From Liolophura sinensis (taxonomy: Eukaryota; Mollusca; Polyplacophora; Chitonida; Chitonidae), in assembly GCF_032854445.1 (NCBI RefSeq), contig NC_088307.1, positions 21,652,017 to 21,716,016 of the forward strand: 64,000 bases of DNA, read 5' to 3'. Below are positions 25,800 to 36,410 of this stretch, one piece after another. Position 1 is the stretch's first letter. Each line of letters opens with the position of its first letter. The translations under genes were made by a program, and so were the position numbers. The notes beneath the pieces are model-generated. The model made no database searches. It was not told the DNA's origin and saw nothing but the letters and a program-made list of their open reading frames with translations.

Positions 25800-26430
25800 A
25801 AAAAAAATAAAAACCACTAAAATAAGTATTTATATATTTCCTTGGTGTTTTTCACCGAACTCAAGATTATTTCACTTATATGACGGCGGTGTCCATGAAA
25901 ACCTTTCTCCTTGCTATAGCTAGGATTGAACTCATAACTTTGGCAGTGAATTAAAATTTGTGTTTGCTTGATTGGTGTTTAACGCCCTGCTGAACATTTT
26001 TTCAGTCATACGAAGGCGGTGCCTGCCTGCCTGCGACAGAGCGGTATTTCCAACCGCTCTTTATTATTGGTGCTCTCACACTGGAGCGCCATGTCGCAGA
26101 CACAAAACATGAGCCCCCCCCCTCTCTTTCGCTTATTTCTGCCCCATTCTGATTCATTTCGCTTCCTTTTTGGTCTAATTTCACCCCCACTTGTGTCACT
26201 GTGAGCAATGGGCGTTGCCATCTTGAAAACGGTGCTGCCATCTGCAGTCCAGTGACAAAATTCCAGCAAAAGTGGCCCAACTCCTGGAGTTGGGTTTTTC
26301 TTGAATTCACCGTAGAAACGACACTACTGGAAATCCCCTTTATATTGTGGAGTTAGGACCTTCTCGCACCCCACAACAAAACCCATTAGCTAAAGACTAT
26401 AAAGCAGTTATAACCTCAACATTGACAGAA
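25800..26430. other. non-coding right arm of the DUF7869 element
   Basis: Contains two short SINE-tail-like pieces (25,835-25,880 and 25,972-26,015, with GGTGTTT..ACGC and a CGGCGGT motif), short overlapping ORFs at 26,002-26,310 with no recognisable domain, a perfect 9-bp inverted repeat CCCAACTCC/GGAGTTGGG at 26,276-26,294, and a degenerate copy of the right end at 26,286-26,312. Confidence 0.45.
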
Positions 26431-26463
26431 TATGGAGTTGGGCCCATGTTGAAGTCACCGATT
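26431..26463 (-). repeat. right terminal inverted repeat
   Basis: Reads TATGGAGTTGGGCCCATG... on the plus strand, mirror of 23,757-23,789. A degenerate version of the same end (26,286-26,312) lies about 150 bases inside. Confidence 0.85.
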
Positions 26464-28008
26464 CGATTATGTCAAGACTTATGACTTGCAATCACTGACC
26501 TGGAGCGCCCTCATTGATTGAGGAATGTCTGTTTCGACGCATAGATTAAAGAAAAATGTTAGTCTTTAACATGGTCAAGTTTGTCCTAAGAAAGCCCTAA
26601 GAATATATATAAAAATTCTTGAGATAAATCACAAGTTTAACGCTCTAAACTCTTTTGAAAAGATAAGAATACAGTTAATCTAAATGTACGAAAAAACTTC
26701 AAGACACCTGGGTTTGTGGCACAGGCTACTCAACACCCAGCAATTATATAACAGTTTGTTATACTTCACTCTGTGTCATGTCCAAGAGTTCAGTACTAAT
26801 TGGAGGGAATTTATAACCGGGTCCCGGTAAGGTAAGATTTAGGAACAAAAATAACTTACAGCAGAGTCTTTGATTTCTTCATTTATCTGGTTGGTGTTTT
26901 GCACCGGACTCAAGAACATTTCATTTACACAGTACACCCGTGTTTGAGAAAGGCAAAAATCCTTGTACTGTGCTGTTCCCAGTTAAAATGTTCAAACGTT
27001 CCCACAATTATATTGTTATTTAAATTTAATTCTGTACTAGCATATTTGTGCTAGAATTTGGTCTTTTTGGCTAACAAATGTGTTCAGTCTGAAGTTTAAT
27101 TACATTTGTGTTTTTTTTTTAATATATTCTGAAGTATTATCGTAAGTAAGATAAAATGCATGTCTATGAATACAAGCAACAAATTTACATTGAAATTAAT
27201 TTATTAGACATGAACCATATCCGTATTTAAGATATTATAGAGTAGACGATAAATACAAAGGAGTGTCTCCAAATACGCACCATTCAAAAATATTTTCAAA
27301 TACCCTTTTCTTCCGAGAGGAAACATCGGAAAATGTTAAAAAGTATTCACGTTCTTTCATCTGATATTTTCAACATTTTTATTGGCTTTTTTGTCACTTA
27401 CAGGAGACGAAAACTTAAAAACATGACACCATAGGCTGAAAAGAGCACATTTTTTTTCTATCTGTTGGTGCCTGCTGCATAATTACGCCATACACGTAAA
27501 GCCTGAAAAGGGCAAAGCTGGCATAAATCGCTGAGTTCATCGCGTCCTCCATTCTTAACATCTTGTAATTTATGCTGGGGGCGTGTTGCCTCGCAGCCAG
27601 TGACAGTCGTCAAAACTGCTGGCTTGTTTGTGTAAACCCTGAACCTATGTCCAACATTCCGGTTTTCCGATCGTCAAGCGGAAAACGAACTCTACAGTTC
27701 GCTACCTTCTGGGAAGAAGAGTTCTACCAGAAATGTACAAACTGCACTTAGGCGGTTTCCGACGGCAATTTTCCTCCTAACACAGAAGACTTCAGAACCA
27801 GTTCCTAGGCAAAATGGAGTCGCACACAGCGGATGTTGGCGCTGACTTTATTTATAATTTATCAACTTGAGGTACATATTAGAATTTTTATGATATGAAC
27901 CTGAGAGGAAATGCACACTCTTTCAATGGCATTTGATTAATATTTAAATTTTCTTCTCCTTTAAGGAATCTAAGCTGAATAATGGATTAGTGTTCCACAA
28001 GTAGTTTG

Positions 28009-28113
28009 TACGACCTCTGCACAACATCTGCGGAGCAAATGGTACGACCTCTGTACAGCATCTGCGGAGCACATTGTACGACCTCTGTACAACATCTGCG
28101 AAGCACATATGTT
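28009..28113. repeat. three-copy ~36-bp tandem repeat
   Basis: CGACCTCTG followed by CACAACATCTGCG-like sequence recurs three times at about 36-base spacing. The related block has one copy (about 39,995-40,030), so the array grew after the duplication. Confidence 0.75.
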
Positions 28114-28239
28114 GGTATTCGTCTGGTATTCAAAAATTAATAAAATCTTAACCAAACAGCTGTTATTGCGATTGGTTCATGCGATTCATAAATTTGTAAT
28201 AACCAGTCGGAATGATTGCAACCGATTGATATCACTTAC

Positions 28240-28314
28240 CTTCTGTATAGGATGTTTTCAACTTCTTTAATAAAACTCTTGAGACATTATTCTTGTCTCG
28301 AAGTTCTACAATTT
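28240..28314 (-). CDS. candidate 75-bp exon, unidentified gene
   Basis: On the minus strand CTTACCAG precedes the segment and AG|GTAAGTG follows it, a near-consensus donor. Length is 25 codons and only one frame is open (IVELRDKNNVSRVLLKKLKT and a few more). The related block has an exon-like segment at the corresponding place (40,187-40,251), also between AG and GT. The protein is not recognised. Confidence 0.35.
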
Positions 28315-28726
28315 CTGGTAAGTTTGTGAAGAAACTTTTGTTCCAGACTGATTGTCTTCCCTAAATTTAGAATCTTAATTTGGTTTTTGTCCACAAAAAC
28401 ATGTTCAATGAAAACATTTCTCTCTATGCTATAAGTGACATAATACTGGAAAAAGACATTGTGGATACACGTATTAACTGGATAAATATTACGTACAAAT
28501 AAATCAATATATTTACTTTTTGTCTAAAACGAGAGATAATTATGATCAAATCAAAAACGATTATGTGGGGTATGCAGGTAAATGGGGTTAGGAAGAGCTA
28601 GTTACCGTCTCTGCATTCACCACAGAATTCCACAACCCACTGTACCTGTAAAACACCACAAGCCAGAAAAAAGCCATTGTCAGTGATATTATCCAGGCAT
28701 AAAGCTGCGCCCATATTAGCTGGAGT

Positions 28727-29008
28727 GGAGGCCTTCGTGGCTCAGTTGGTTAGCGCGCTAGCGCACCGTAATGACCCAGGAGTCTTTCACCAATGTGGTC
28801 GCTGTGAGTTCAAGTCCAGCTTATGTTAGCTTCCTCTCCGGTCATACGTGGGAAGGTCTACCAGCAACCTGCGGATGGTCGTGGGTTTCCCTCGGGCTGT
28901 GCCCAGTTCCCCCCCCCCCCCCTTCCTAATAATGCTGGTCGCCGTCGTATAAGTGAAATATTCTTGAGTTCGGCGTAAAAAACCAATCAAATAAATAAAT
29001 AAATAAAT
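28727..29008 (+). mobile_element. tRNA-derived SINE (family A)
   Basis: Begins GGAGGCCTTCGTGGCTCAGT, with an A-box-like head, B-box-like GAGTTCAAGTCC, the conserved central domain with a C-run, and an (AAAT)n tail. Flanked by the direct repeat TTAGCTGGAGT at 28,716-28,726 and 29,009-29,019. Confidence 0.93.
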
Positions 29009-29835
29009 TTAGCTGGAGTAGCTGGAGTGACAATCCACACCATGCCGAGACCTGGCATAACCGGGTTACTCGTTGTTGAAGAACAATACACAGGGCTCAA
29101 ATTGGAATCTACTTATTACATATTTGAAATAAAATGACCCCAGCCTTCTAAAATTGTGTAATGATCTAACCTTGTATCCTGTCTAGTATGTAAAGCATTA
29201 AGAGATCTGGAATCTTCCCGGATAGCCCTGATCAGTATAGCACGGACAGTTTCCCGCAGTCCAAAGACAGACGGGTAGTCATTTAGATAGGAAAGGCGAT
29301 AGGGGTTTACCCAATAATGGACAATATTTATATTCAATAACTCACGGCAGGCACGCGGTCTGTAGAGTTCATAATCTCCCGCTCCCATCGTCACTTCTAC
29401 CACAAGGAAGCAGAACGAACTGGGCAACGGGCCAAACAAGATGTGGTGATACGCTTTAACCTGTCCAGTACTGTCCAGTGAGCAATTCTGACACAGTACG
29501 AGTTGGTAGATCGCAAAAGGAAAGTTAAAGGTAAAAATGGCTAGAGATCACGGAACTATTCCCAGTGTGTATGGTTTTGCCAAATGACAGCCAGAGGTGA
29601 AAGAACGAGTTTAAATATGCATGATACGTGCCAACACGGTCAGCCTGTTCAAAGCAACATTCGCGTTACATCAAATAGGGATGGTTTACAACAGCGTATT
29701 TCGTCTATGGAAACAGTTGTTCCCATAATTATATTTGTTGTTCACGACAGCTGCGCGTTGTAAAATATGTACTATAAGAATAATAAACCTACCAATTAAT
29801 GAAGGAACCATTCAGTCCTTTTTTTCCTCCACTTC

Positions 29836-30142
29836 AGGAGTAGTAGATCCAGGTCAGTCCTGGGTCGAGTCACACCTAAGACCTTAAAAGAGGAAGTTGT
29901 AACTTCCTCGCTTGGCTTTCAGCATGAAGGGAATAGTGCAACGACTGGCTGACTCCTATTAGTATAATAGCTCGGGCGGTGAGGCTTGCTTGCCTTCGGT
30001 AAGGGATCTCAAGGAAGCAGCACTAGACAAAGCAGCGGTGGAAATCCACCCTGCAACATGGAGGCACATTACATGCACTCTAAGGATTCTTGCATTCATG
30101 CATTCTTAACTACGACGTTAAGCCCCAAGCACTCACTCACTC
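29836..30142 (+). mobile_element. SINE (family B), nearly complete
   Basis: Shares with 58,407-58,743 (opposite strand) the TAGATCCAGG..CAGTCCTGG head, the AGGAAGTTGTAACTTCCTC hairpin-like part, the CTTGCTTGCC..GGTAAG middle and the GCACTCACTCACT tail. The first part of the head is missing or diverged. It lies within the ancient unit copy. Confidence 0.75.
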
Positions 30143-30432
30143 TGTTCCCTCCATGCTACATGTTAGCTGGTTTCAGAGTTTCCAGGCATTGACGGCTAGT
30201 GTAATGTTACATGAAGTATTGTTACGTGAAGTATACTTGAGGTTTTGTCCGTGTACTGTTCGGCTCTACCCAGGGGAGCTCATTAGCGGCAAATAAGCCA
30301 GGTATATACGAGAATCTATCTTGTGCCAATTAATTCAAACACAATACCAACGCTGACAACCCACTCAGCAAGAGTACAGCGGCGTCTACGTTCCGTCACG
30401 CGAAGCCAGATCAAGATCGCATAACGACAACC

Positions 30433-30494
30433 CTGGGAATATGGTCTGGTGTCACTGGGAATATGGTCTGGTGTCACTGGGAATATGATCTGGC
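30433..30494. repeat. 22-bp direct repeat, almost three copies
   Basis: CTGGGAATATGGTCTGGTGT plus two bases recurs at 30,433, 30,455 and 30,477, the last copy partial. It is a local expansion of a sequence single-copy in U1, U2 and the 42-kb block. Confidence 0.8.
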
Positions 30495-31190
30495 ATCCGG
30501 TCACAGTTGGCAGCCTCCTTGAATAGTCTGTAGCCGGAGTGATGCTGGAGGGAAAACGCACATCCAGCACGACATGTTTGGCAAAGTATGTATGTATGTA
30601 TCAGAAAGGCACTTTTGTCTCTTTCATCTGCCTGAACAAAAACGGCTGTGCGTAACTGGCTTCCGAAGATGAAAACAACAGCGCTAACAATGGGCTCCCA
30701 TATCAAAATTCAGCAGCTCCCTGAAATAACGGACTCGTCGTCTTAAAACCTGTATACCTTTGTGACAGTATAGGTGTGAGGATCCGCCTATGCAAAGTTT
30801 AGTTGCGTTTTTATTCGTACGCTTGCAAGATTAGTTCCAATTAAAGTAAGACAGCATGCGTGTGCCTTTGTTCGCTAGTATGTAATTTCCAATTAAAAAC
30901 AAGGAAAACATATTATGAAAACAACATTGAGTTTCCTGCAGAGACATGTTTCCGACATCTCACTACCTTAGCAACTTCGCAAATTTTCCCTTGCAACATC
31001 ATTCAGAAAAATTGACCGTGGCATTGTTGTGGTGCTAGTCGTGCATGTCTCATATTGATTACGAAGGGACACATTACCTCTTCGTATTAGGCATATTTAT
31101 ATCACATATTATTTTCAGTCTGTCCTCATGAAGATAAAGTAGGGATATTCTTTAGATAAAGTGTGGCGATTGTCTCCCTTTGTAAACGCC

Positions 31191-31261
31191 AGCAACGTCT
31201 GTCATCCAGGTTATGTACCTAACGGTATTGACGGTATACAACCTGGATGACAGACGTTGCT
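31191..31261. repeat. foldback element with 22-bp perfect arms
   Basis: Arms at 31,191-31,212 and 31,240-31,261 (AGCAACGTCTGTCATCCAGG plus TT) are perfectly complementary around a 27-base loop. A second copy lies at 32,402-32,468. Confidence 0.8.
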
Positions 31262-31850
31262 TTACTGCCAGATTCGTATATGGCAAAGGCAAATTAAATG
31301 CCGCACTGGTATGGTACACAAGTGACAGGACTTATCAGCTCATGTTTTTATTTAATTGTTTCTAGTTAAATTCTACTTCCCATCATTCTCAGACTCGTTT
31401 CGTGAATCCAGTTAGGCTATTAGATCTAGTTCCATTTTCTGTTCTTGCTAATTTAAGAGCTGTGAACGGTCAAATGCTTCCTTGCCCCGCAAACGTTCCC
31501 TTAGAAAGCGCAGTGCAGCGGAAGAATTGATTGGATCGCCAAAGGAGTGGTGACATTGAATTTGCTTTCTTGACCTCAGCCGAGATCCCCGCGATACCAG
31601 TGTAATAGCTCAATCCCGGCTCCATGTTTCTTAAACAGTGTTTACCCCATGGGTGTTGCACTTAGCACATATAATACATTTAGCCTTTGAGGACAAAGGA
31701 AGTCAGGAACCGTACACCCTTGGCCCATTTTGATTACACCAAGCCCACGAGGGTGAATTTTGCCTCAACGGGCGGAATAGTGTGTCATGACTTCTTGACA
31801 ACGATTGGAAATTATGCAGAGCTTTCCTGAAAATCATAACTTAAAAGAGA

Positions 31851-33600
31851 TAGCCAGCTAGTATAACAATACAGTATTGAGTGATAATGCTGACTGTTTG
31901 GTTGTTCAACAGGTAATATCTGACTTTGTACCACTTATGGAGAGTGATATCCATGGTAACACAGGGGCTCAATTTGTATAATCTTTTTCTCACACTTCAG
32001 TAAATTTTAGTTTTTAAGTCATGTGACACCCAGCTTGAAACGAACATCGTAAAATATGTTTGACCTGGTTTTCACAGTCATGAATATTTATGAGGTCAGA
32101 AGCCACTTTACCGCTTGAGGGCAAAATGTAAGCATTACGACGCGCAACATAGGCCACATAAACAAGCTCGTTCAAAACAAATATTTTAATTATTAAAAGT
32201 AAAGTAATTATACCACTTTGTTTGTGTACATATTGTTCACATTTACAAGCACTGTCTTAAAAAGTAATCATCAAGTCCTTCAAAACATTCTCGTGCCCGG
32301 TCTGCTGCTTTCAATTCTAGTTCGTCCACTGTGTATACTGTCTCCCGGAATGCTTACTGCAGGCAGGGGAGCTTGTGAAAGGAAAGTAACACGGTCATCA
32401 TCAACGTCTGTCATCTAGGTTATGTACCTGGCGGCATTGACGGTATACAACCTGGATGACAGACGTTGGTTTAATGTCAGATTCCTATCGTCGACCAAGA
32501 GCAATGAATTCTGTAAGACGAATCGGGAGCTAGAGACCACGTGATATCCTTAGTAACAAAGGTTGGGCCCTCCCAACGTTATTGCATAGGAAAATGCCTA
32601 TTTTCGAATCGCTGTCAGCGATCTTGTATCCGTCGGATTTGTATCATTTTCAGGTTTCCAGATAGTCTGAGTATTTTCTCCAGAGCTTTGGTATCGTTAT
32701 TTTGTACAACTAGTCCTTACTGGTCGCTAGCGAAACGGCCTTTTCCCCAATGCTTTAATAAGGTGGCCTTTTTTTTTTAGACAGGAAAGGATGGTCACAT
32801 GACCTCCAACTTCCGGCCCGTCTTACAAAATATTACTTTACAGATGAAAATAGCAGTAAAGGTGAGCGAACATTTACACACTTAAGAATCTTAACGCGAA
32901 TAACTACGTAGGATGAAAATGCAACTGGCAGGAAGTGACAGGCCCCGCCCAAAACCGTCGTTTGACAACGACAACGTTTTAAATTCATCTTAGCTGACAA
33001 CTGTGTAAACCTAGTTACACTTTTACAAAATTTAGTAGTACGAGATATCTGCATATTTGCATACGACCACATATCGGTTTATACTAAACATAGGGCAACA
33101 ACAGAAAGCTTGAAATAATCCACGTCACAATCAGACAAGTAATGTGCACAACATGTATACAACGTTAAGTAATGAAGAGTGACCTATTTATAGTCTTGTA
33201 TGAGAACGTGCAGATCAATGTTTACCTCACAAATACATGCATGACTTATTTAAAACATCCTCATGTGCTCATCCAGGAGAAGCCACGTGTATTTTTGGGA
33301 AGTATCAAAGGTTATACCAGTTATTCAACAGCTTAAAGCCATGAAGGGAATGTGGATAGAGTGAGAGATACACAAAAGGCTTATCGTGTGTCCTAGCCTG
33401 GATCTATATGTGATAACAGTAATAAGTTCTGCACATTCTCGTCCTTGCTATTGTCAAAATATATAATATGAAAGAATTAAAAATGAATTATTTGATTCAT
33501 ATATATAGTCTTGGCGTGTAATGTACATTGTATGCATTCTGAGGGTAACTCTGATGGATTGAATGTTATGCTGTGTAAAATACGGACAAAGGTAGAGTCA
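31851..33600. other. no gene recognised
   Basis: Apart from the second foldback (32,402-32,468) I see only short ORFs without recognisable domains or conservation. AT-rich. Confidence 0.5.
32402..32468. repeat. foldback element, second copy
   Basis: Same hairpin as 31,191-31,261, with one arm mismatch (TCATCTAGG against TCATCCAGG) and a similar loop. About 20 bases of right flank also look alike (CAGATTC.TAT), so the copied unit may be larger than the hairpin. Confidence 0.75.
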
Positions 33601-34411
33601 TTACATATGTGTACATCTTCTGACAAATGTCACCATGTGTACACATTTAAGAGACACTGGATGTTTACATTTTGTAACTGTTTGACTGTCTGACTCAATG
33701 ACATTCAGTCGGCGTATGTTTAAAGCATGATTATGGATTATGATATTAAATGTGCCACCATAAATAATACCACCAAAAATGGATCTTGTGTTTGCTGACT
33801 TAACACATGTACTGAAGGTAGTTTTGGACTGGTGGCTATTTATGCTCTGGACACGACTAACATTATTACTAGTACTGATAGACAATTCAGCGTGTGACAA
33901 ATTATCAACACCTCTCAACATGGAGCCAATTTGTTGATATCGCTGCTCTGAAATATGTCCATGTGTGTTCACTGAATGAATGTTGTTGTGGGCTGTAATC
34001 TGCACAATCTCTGTCTGGGACATTATGTTTTTTCAACTTATGCATGGGGCCTCCGTGGCTCAATTGGTTAGCGCGCTGGAGCAGCGTAATGACCCAGAAG
34101 CCTCTCTCCAATGCGGTCGTTGTGAGTTCAAGTCCGGCTCATGCTGGCTTCCTCTCCGGCCGTAAGTGGGAAGGTCTGTCAGCAACCTGCGTATGGTCGT
34201 GGGTTTCCCCCGGTTTCTGTCCGGTTTCCTCCCACCATAATGCTGGCCGCCGTCGTATAAGTGAAATATTCTTGAGTACGGCGAAAAACATCAATCAAAT
34301 AAAAAAATAAATAAATAAATCAACTTCTGCATCACATATTTCATTGCAGCATTAATCAGTCTCTTCATCGATGGTACAACCTCGTTGTCCTTGTCACTCG
34401 TCAAACCTGAA
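33601..34411 (-). pseudogene. Crypton-like gene, last exon, split by a SINE
   Basis: After an acceptor (TTTGCTTCAG) the frame reads to KYVMQKL, is interrupted by the SINE, resumes as KKHNVPD, shifts frame near 34,012, and continues EIVQITAHNNIHSVNTHGHI into a Gln/Ser-rich tail with SIFGGIIYGGTFNI and a final ESDSQ. Family members usually show H-x-x-R before KYMVQKL and Tyr after SVN. Here the aligned residues are N-A-A-M and His, so the catalytic residues look lost. The frame runs to a stop at 33,601. Confidence 0.68.
34046..34319 (+). mobile_element. tRNA-derived SINE (family A) inside the recombinase exon
   Basis: Full-length head (GGGGCCTCCGTGGCTCAATT), central domain and (AAAT)n tail. 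Direct repeats TCAACTTATGCAT (34,033-34,045) and TCAACTTCTGCAT (34,320-34,332) differ at one base. Removing the insert and one repeat rejoins the minus-strand coding frame exactly. Confidence 0.94.
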
Positions 34412-35073
34412 GCAAACATATTGTCAATTTAAACAAAAACAAAAAGGCAACTTTTAGTATAAAATTTATAGTGCTTTTCTGTTTTGTTATATGCGCTAGG
34501 GTTCTACACGGTTACATAATTCCAGCCATTATAATGATGAGTACAATTAAAAGAGAATATATCATGGTTGTGCTTGATGTCTACTTCACCCTTTAAAATT
34601 TAATGAAAAAATAATTTTTCATAAATAGTAATTAATAATAACAAGAAAGACATATCATATTCATAAATTTATGAGTTTCACTGTTTATCTTTGACTGCAT
34701 TTTTGAGTAAGTACATTTCCATGATATATATTCTGACTGACAAATCAAAAAAAGACATATACGAGTTCCCAAACATTGATATTATACTAGTATCAATTCA
34801 TAAAACTTTTCCACTGGACAATATTGTTTACCTGCTAAAAATCTATTTCTTTAAACATGCTTTCTAAATATAAACAGTTTTGTTTGTGTTTAAATTCAGA
34901 TATTTTAAAGTATTTTTCCTTGGTGTAATATTCATTAAATGCTTTTGCTAGCTTGCATGAGGGCTATATTAAGATAATTAAATATAATTTGACAATTACC
35001 AGTGATAGTTCTTTTGTGAAAAAAAAAAAACACTTTTGTACTAAAATGTTTGTACTTTTTATTTCACTGTTAC

Positions 35074-35437
35074 CTAGTAGTTTTCAACACCTGAATTCCA
35101 TCAGTGATAATAAGATTTCTTAAGAGTAAATCTAAAAAACCAGCTTGACCAGTTTGGTAGAGAGTGTCTAGCTCCTCATGTGTAAAATCAGTGGCCTTCA
35201 TTGGTTAATTCCTTTCCCCCCCTTTCTTAAGCTTTGTTTGTTTGGCTTTAAGCACCCTCTTCATCTGGGAAATTTCATAACCCTTTATTAAGCTAACTGC
35301 ATACCCATTCCTCCTGAAATATCTATCAAAACCTGACAGCATTTCACGCAGGGTTGATGGCTCGTAATCTTTGCCATCTTCTTTCCTTACTTCCATGAAA
35401 AAAATAATTAGAACACGTGCTAATTCTTCAGGGGGTA
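35074..35437 (-). pseudogene. Crypton-like gene, second exon (core-binding domain)
   Basis: The codon split by the intron joins in frame with exon 1. It reads PPEELARVLIIFFMEVRKED, then DYEPSTLREM, GFDRYFRRNGY and VLKAKQTKLKKGGERN, a stop (TAA at 35,205-35,207, where the family usually has Lys or another residue before Pro), then FTHEELDTLYQTGQAGFLDL. These are the conserved steps of the DUF3504-associated N-domain. Ends at AG|GTAACA. Confidence 0.72.
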
Positions 35438-35504
35438 CTTGTGTGGCTCAGAGGTTAGTCCATCACTCATCATAAAAGAACGTAAAATGTCCATGTCACT
35501 TTAC

Positions 35505-35829
35505 GTTTTCCTGGGCAGCAATGGATGGAGATTTCAGTGTCCTCAGACGCATTTGATGACGATTCACCAAAGCTTTCTACGGGCCCACATGTAGCTGGCG
35601 TAGCTTCATTAACGACCGTAGAAACAGTTACCGCACAATTTGTCGTCTCAGGAATAACATCAAGTCGATAATCGGCTTCCATCACGGCCTTCCCTTTGCT
35701 AAGGTTAATTTCTTATCCACGGAAGCTACCAAAATCAATAACGCCGATAACCGTTCCCCTTTCACCACCTATAATCTTTACATAGTCTCCAAACTTTATG
35801 GAGTCCATCTTTTCAGAAAGTGCTGACAT
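35505..35829 (-). pseudogene. Crypton-like gene, first exon
   Basis: ATG at 35,829 opens a frame through DYVKIIGGERGTVIGVI (a KOW/SH3-like motif, inferred), a TAA at 35,713-35,715, then continues in the same frame through MEADYRLDVIPETT and an acidic Ser/Glu-rich stretch to a donor (AAAAC|GTAAAG). Apart from the stop the frame is unbroken for about 108 codons. The 67-base intron after it has CTAAC about 20 bases before its AG. Confidence 0.6.
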
Positions 35830-36410
35830 CGATAGTAATCGTAGTAAAAGAAAAGGAACAAGCAGACGAACAATGCTTCACGAGACGTCGTGTGTTGTGT
35901 CCATATAAGGAAAGTTGGGCTTGGAAACGTTATACCATAAAAGGAATTGTACGGGATCATGACCCCCACGTGACCCTATTTTGCATAAAGTAGTTCATAT
36001 TATTTAAACTGATCACCAATGGATAATTAATTACAAACTAACCAATCGACATGGTTGTTTAAATGTTGCACGTAGTACTGGGTCAGAATATCACTCCGCC
36101 ATCGTAAACTTTCTTGTGATGGGCTGCTTGAAGAAAAAACACAATTTCACTAGTTGATTATGACAACAATAGCGTATCACTCGCGAGTGGAAATATATCG
36201 GGGTGGTAGTGTGAGAAATGTAGTTATTCATTAGTTTAGCATGTGTAACATCGACGATTACAAGACAAGTGTTACATGTAGGCTCAATTTTTACAAAAGC
36301 CACATAGGAATTAAGAGCATAATTACTGTAGAGAAGAAAAGAGAGAAAACATGAATTATCCGCGATGTGCAGATTTTAGTAATGGGGCTTTTAATTTGAA
36401 TCGGCCTACC
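35830..36410. other. no gene recognised
   Basis: Upstream of the Crypton-like first exon. Short ORFs only; no repeat recognised. Confidence 0.45.

Larger units (their letters stand above)
23757..26463. mobile_element. inverted-repeat-bounded element carrying a DUF7869-family gene
   Basis: 33-base terminal inverted repeats at 23,757-23,789 and 26,431-26,463 differ at one base; their core is ACATGGGCCCAACTCC. The 2.7-kb interior holds one substantial gene on the minus strand (24,281-25,797). The flanks resemble a diverged 10-kb unit, and a related block near 38,590-38,760 lacks this insert, behaving as an approximate empty site. I could not find a convincing target-site duplication. Extra degenerate copies of the end sequence lie inside (23,956, 26,274, 26,286), so this may be a nested or composite element. 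Confidence 0.6.
26464..28726. repeat. diverged duplicate block, first member (left part)
   Basis: Resembles 38,590-40,300 in the same orientation at modest identity: for example 26,570-26,660 with 38,690-38,780, 26,730-26,800 with 38,850-38,910, and 27,985-28,140 with 39,970-40,070. No intact gene. A three-copy 36-bp array (28,009-28,113) and a candidate exon (28,240-28,314) lie within it. Confidence 0.55.
29120..31850. repeat. shuffled, partly inverted ancient copy of the 10-kb unit (block 1)
   Basis: 29,230-29,520 matches the reverse complement of about 9150-9420; 30,200-30,670 matches the reverse complement of about 7990-8360; 31,380-31,830 matches 5845-6300 directly. Mixed orientation shows internal rearrangement. 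No intact frame is retained: the SLC6-like frame is interrupted here. The rest of the block holds nothing recognisable. Confidence 0.65.
33601..35829 (-). pseudogene. Crypton-like tyrosine recombinase (DUF3504/QRICH1-ZMYM type) pseudogene
   Basis: Three exon-like parts in correct order on the minus strand: 35,829-35,505 (N-terminal), 35,437-35,074 (core-binding, SAM-like N-domain) and 34,411-33,601 (end of the catalytic domain plus the C-terminal tail seen in this family). Lesions: TAA at 35,713-35,715, TAA at 35,205-35,207, a frameshift near 34,012 and a SINE at 34,046-34,319. The central catalytic part with the first Arg box is not found; 34,412-35,073 looks non-coding, and the joining phase is inconsistent. 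The call rests on remembered family patterns, but several independent blocks agree. Confidence 0.7.

Noticed and set aside
28727-28830. tRNA gene
   Set aside because: The A- and B-box-like sequences belong to a SINE head followed by the SINE body and tail; the same holds for the other family-A copies. No free-standing tRNA cloverleaf was found.
35438-35470. SINE head (GTGTGGCTCAGAGGTTAG) near the Crypton-like gene
   Set aside because: The similarity to an A box is short, no body follows, and the segment fits as a 67-base intron with consistent phase.
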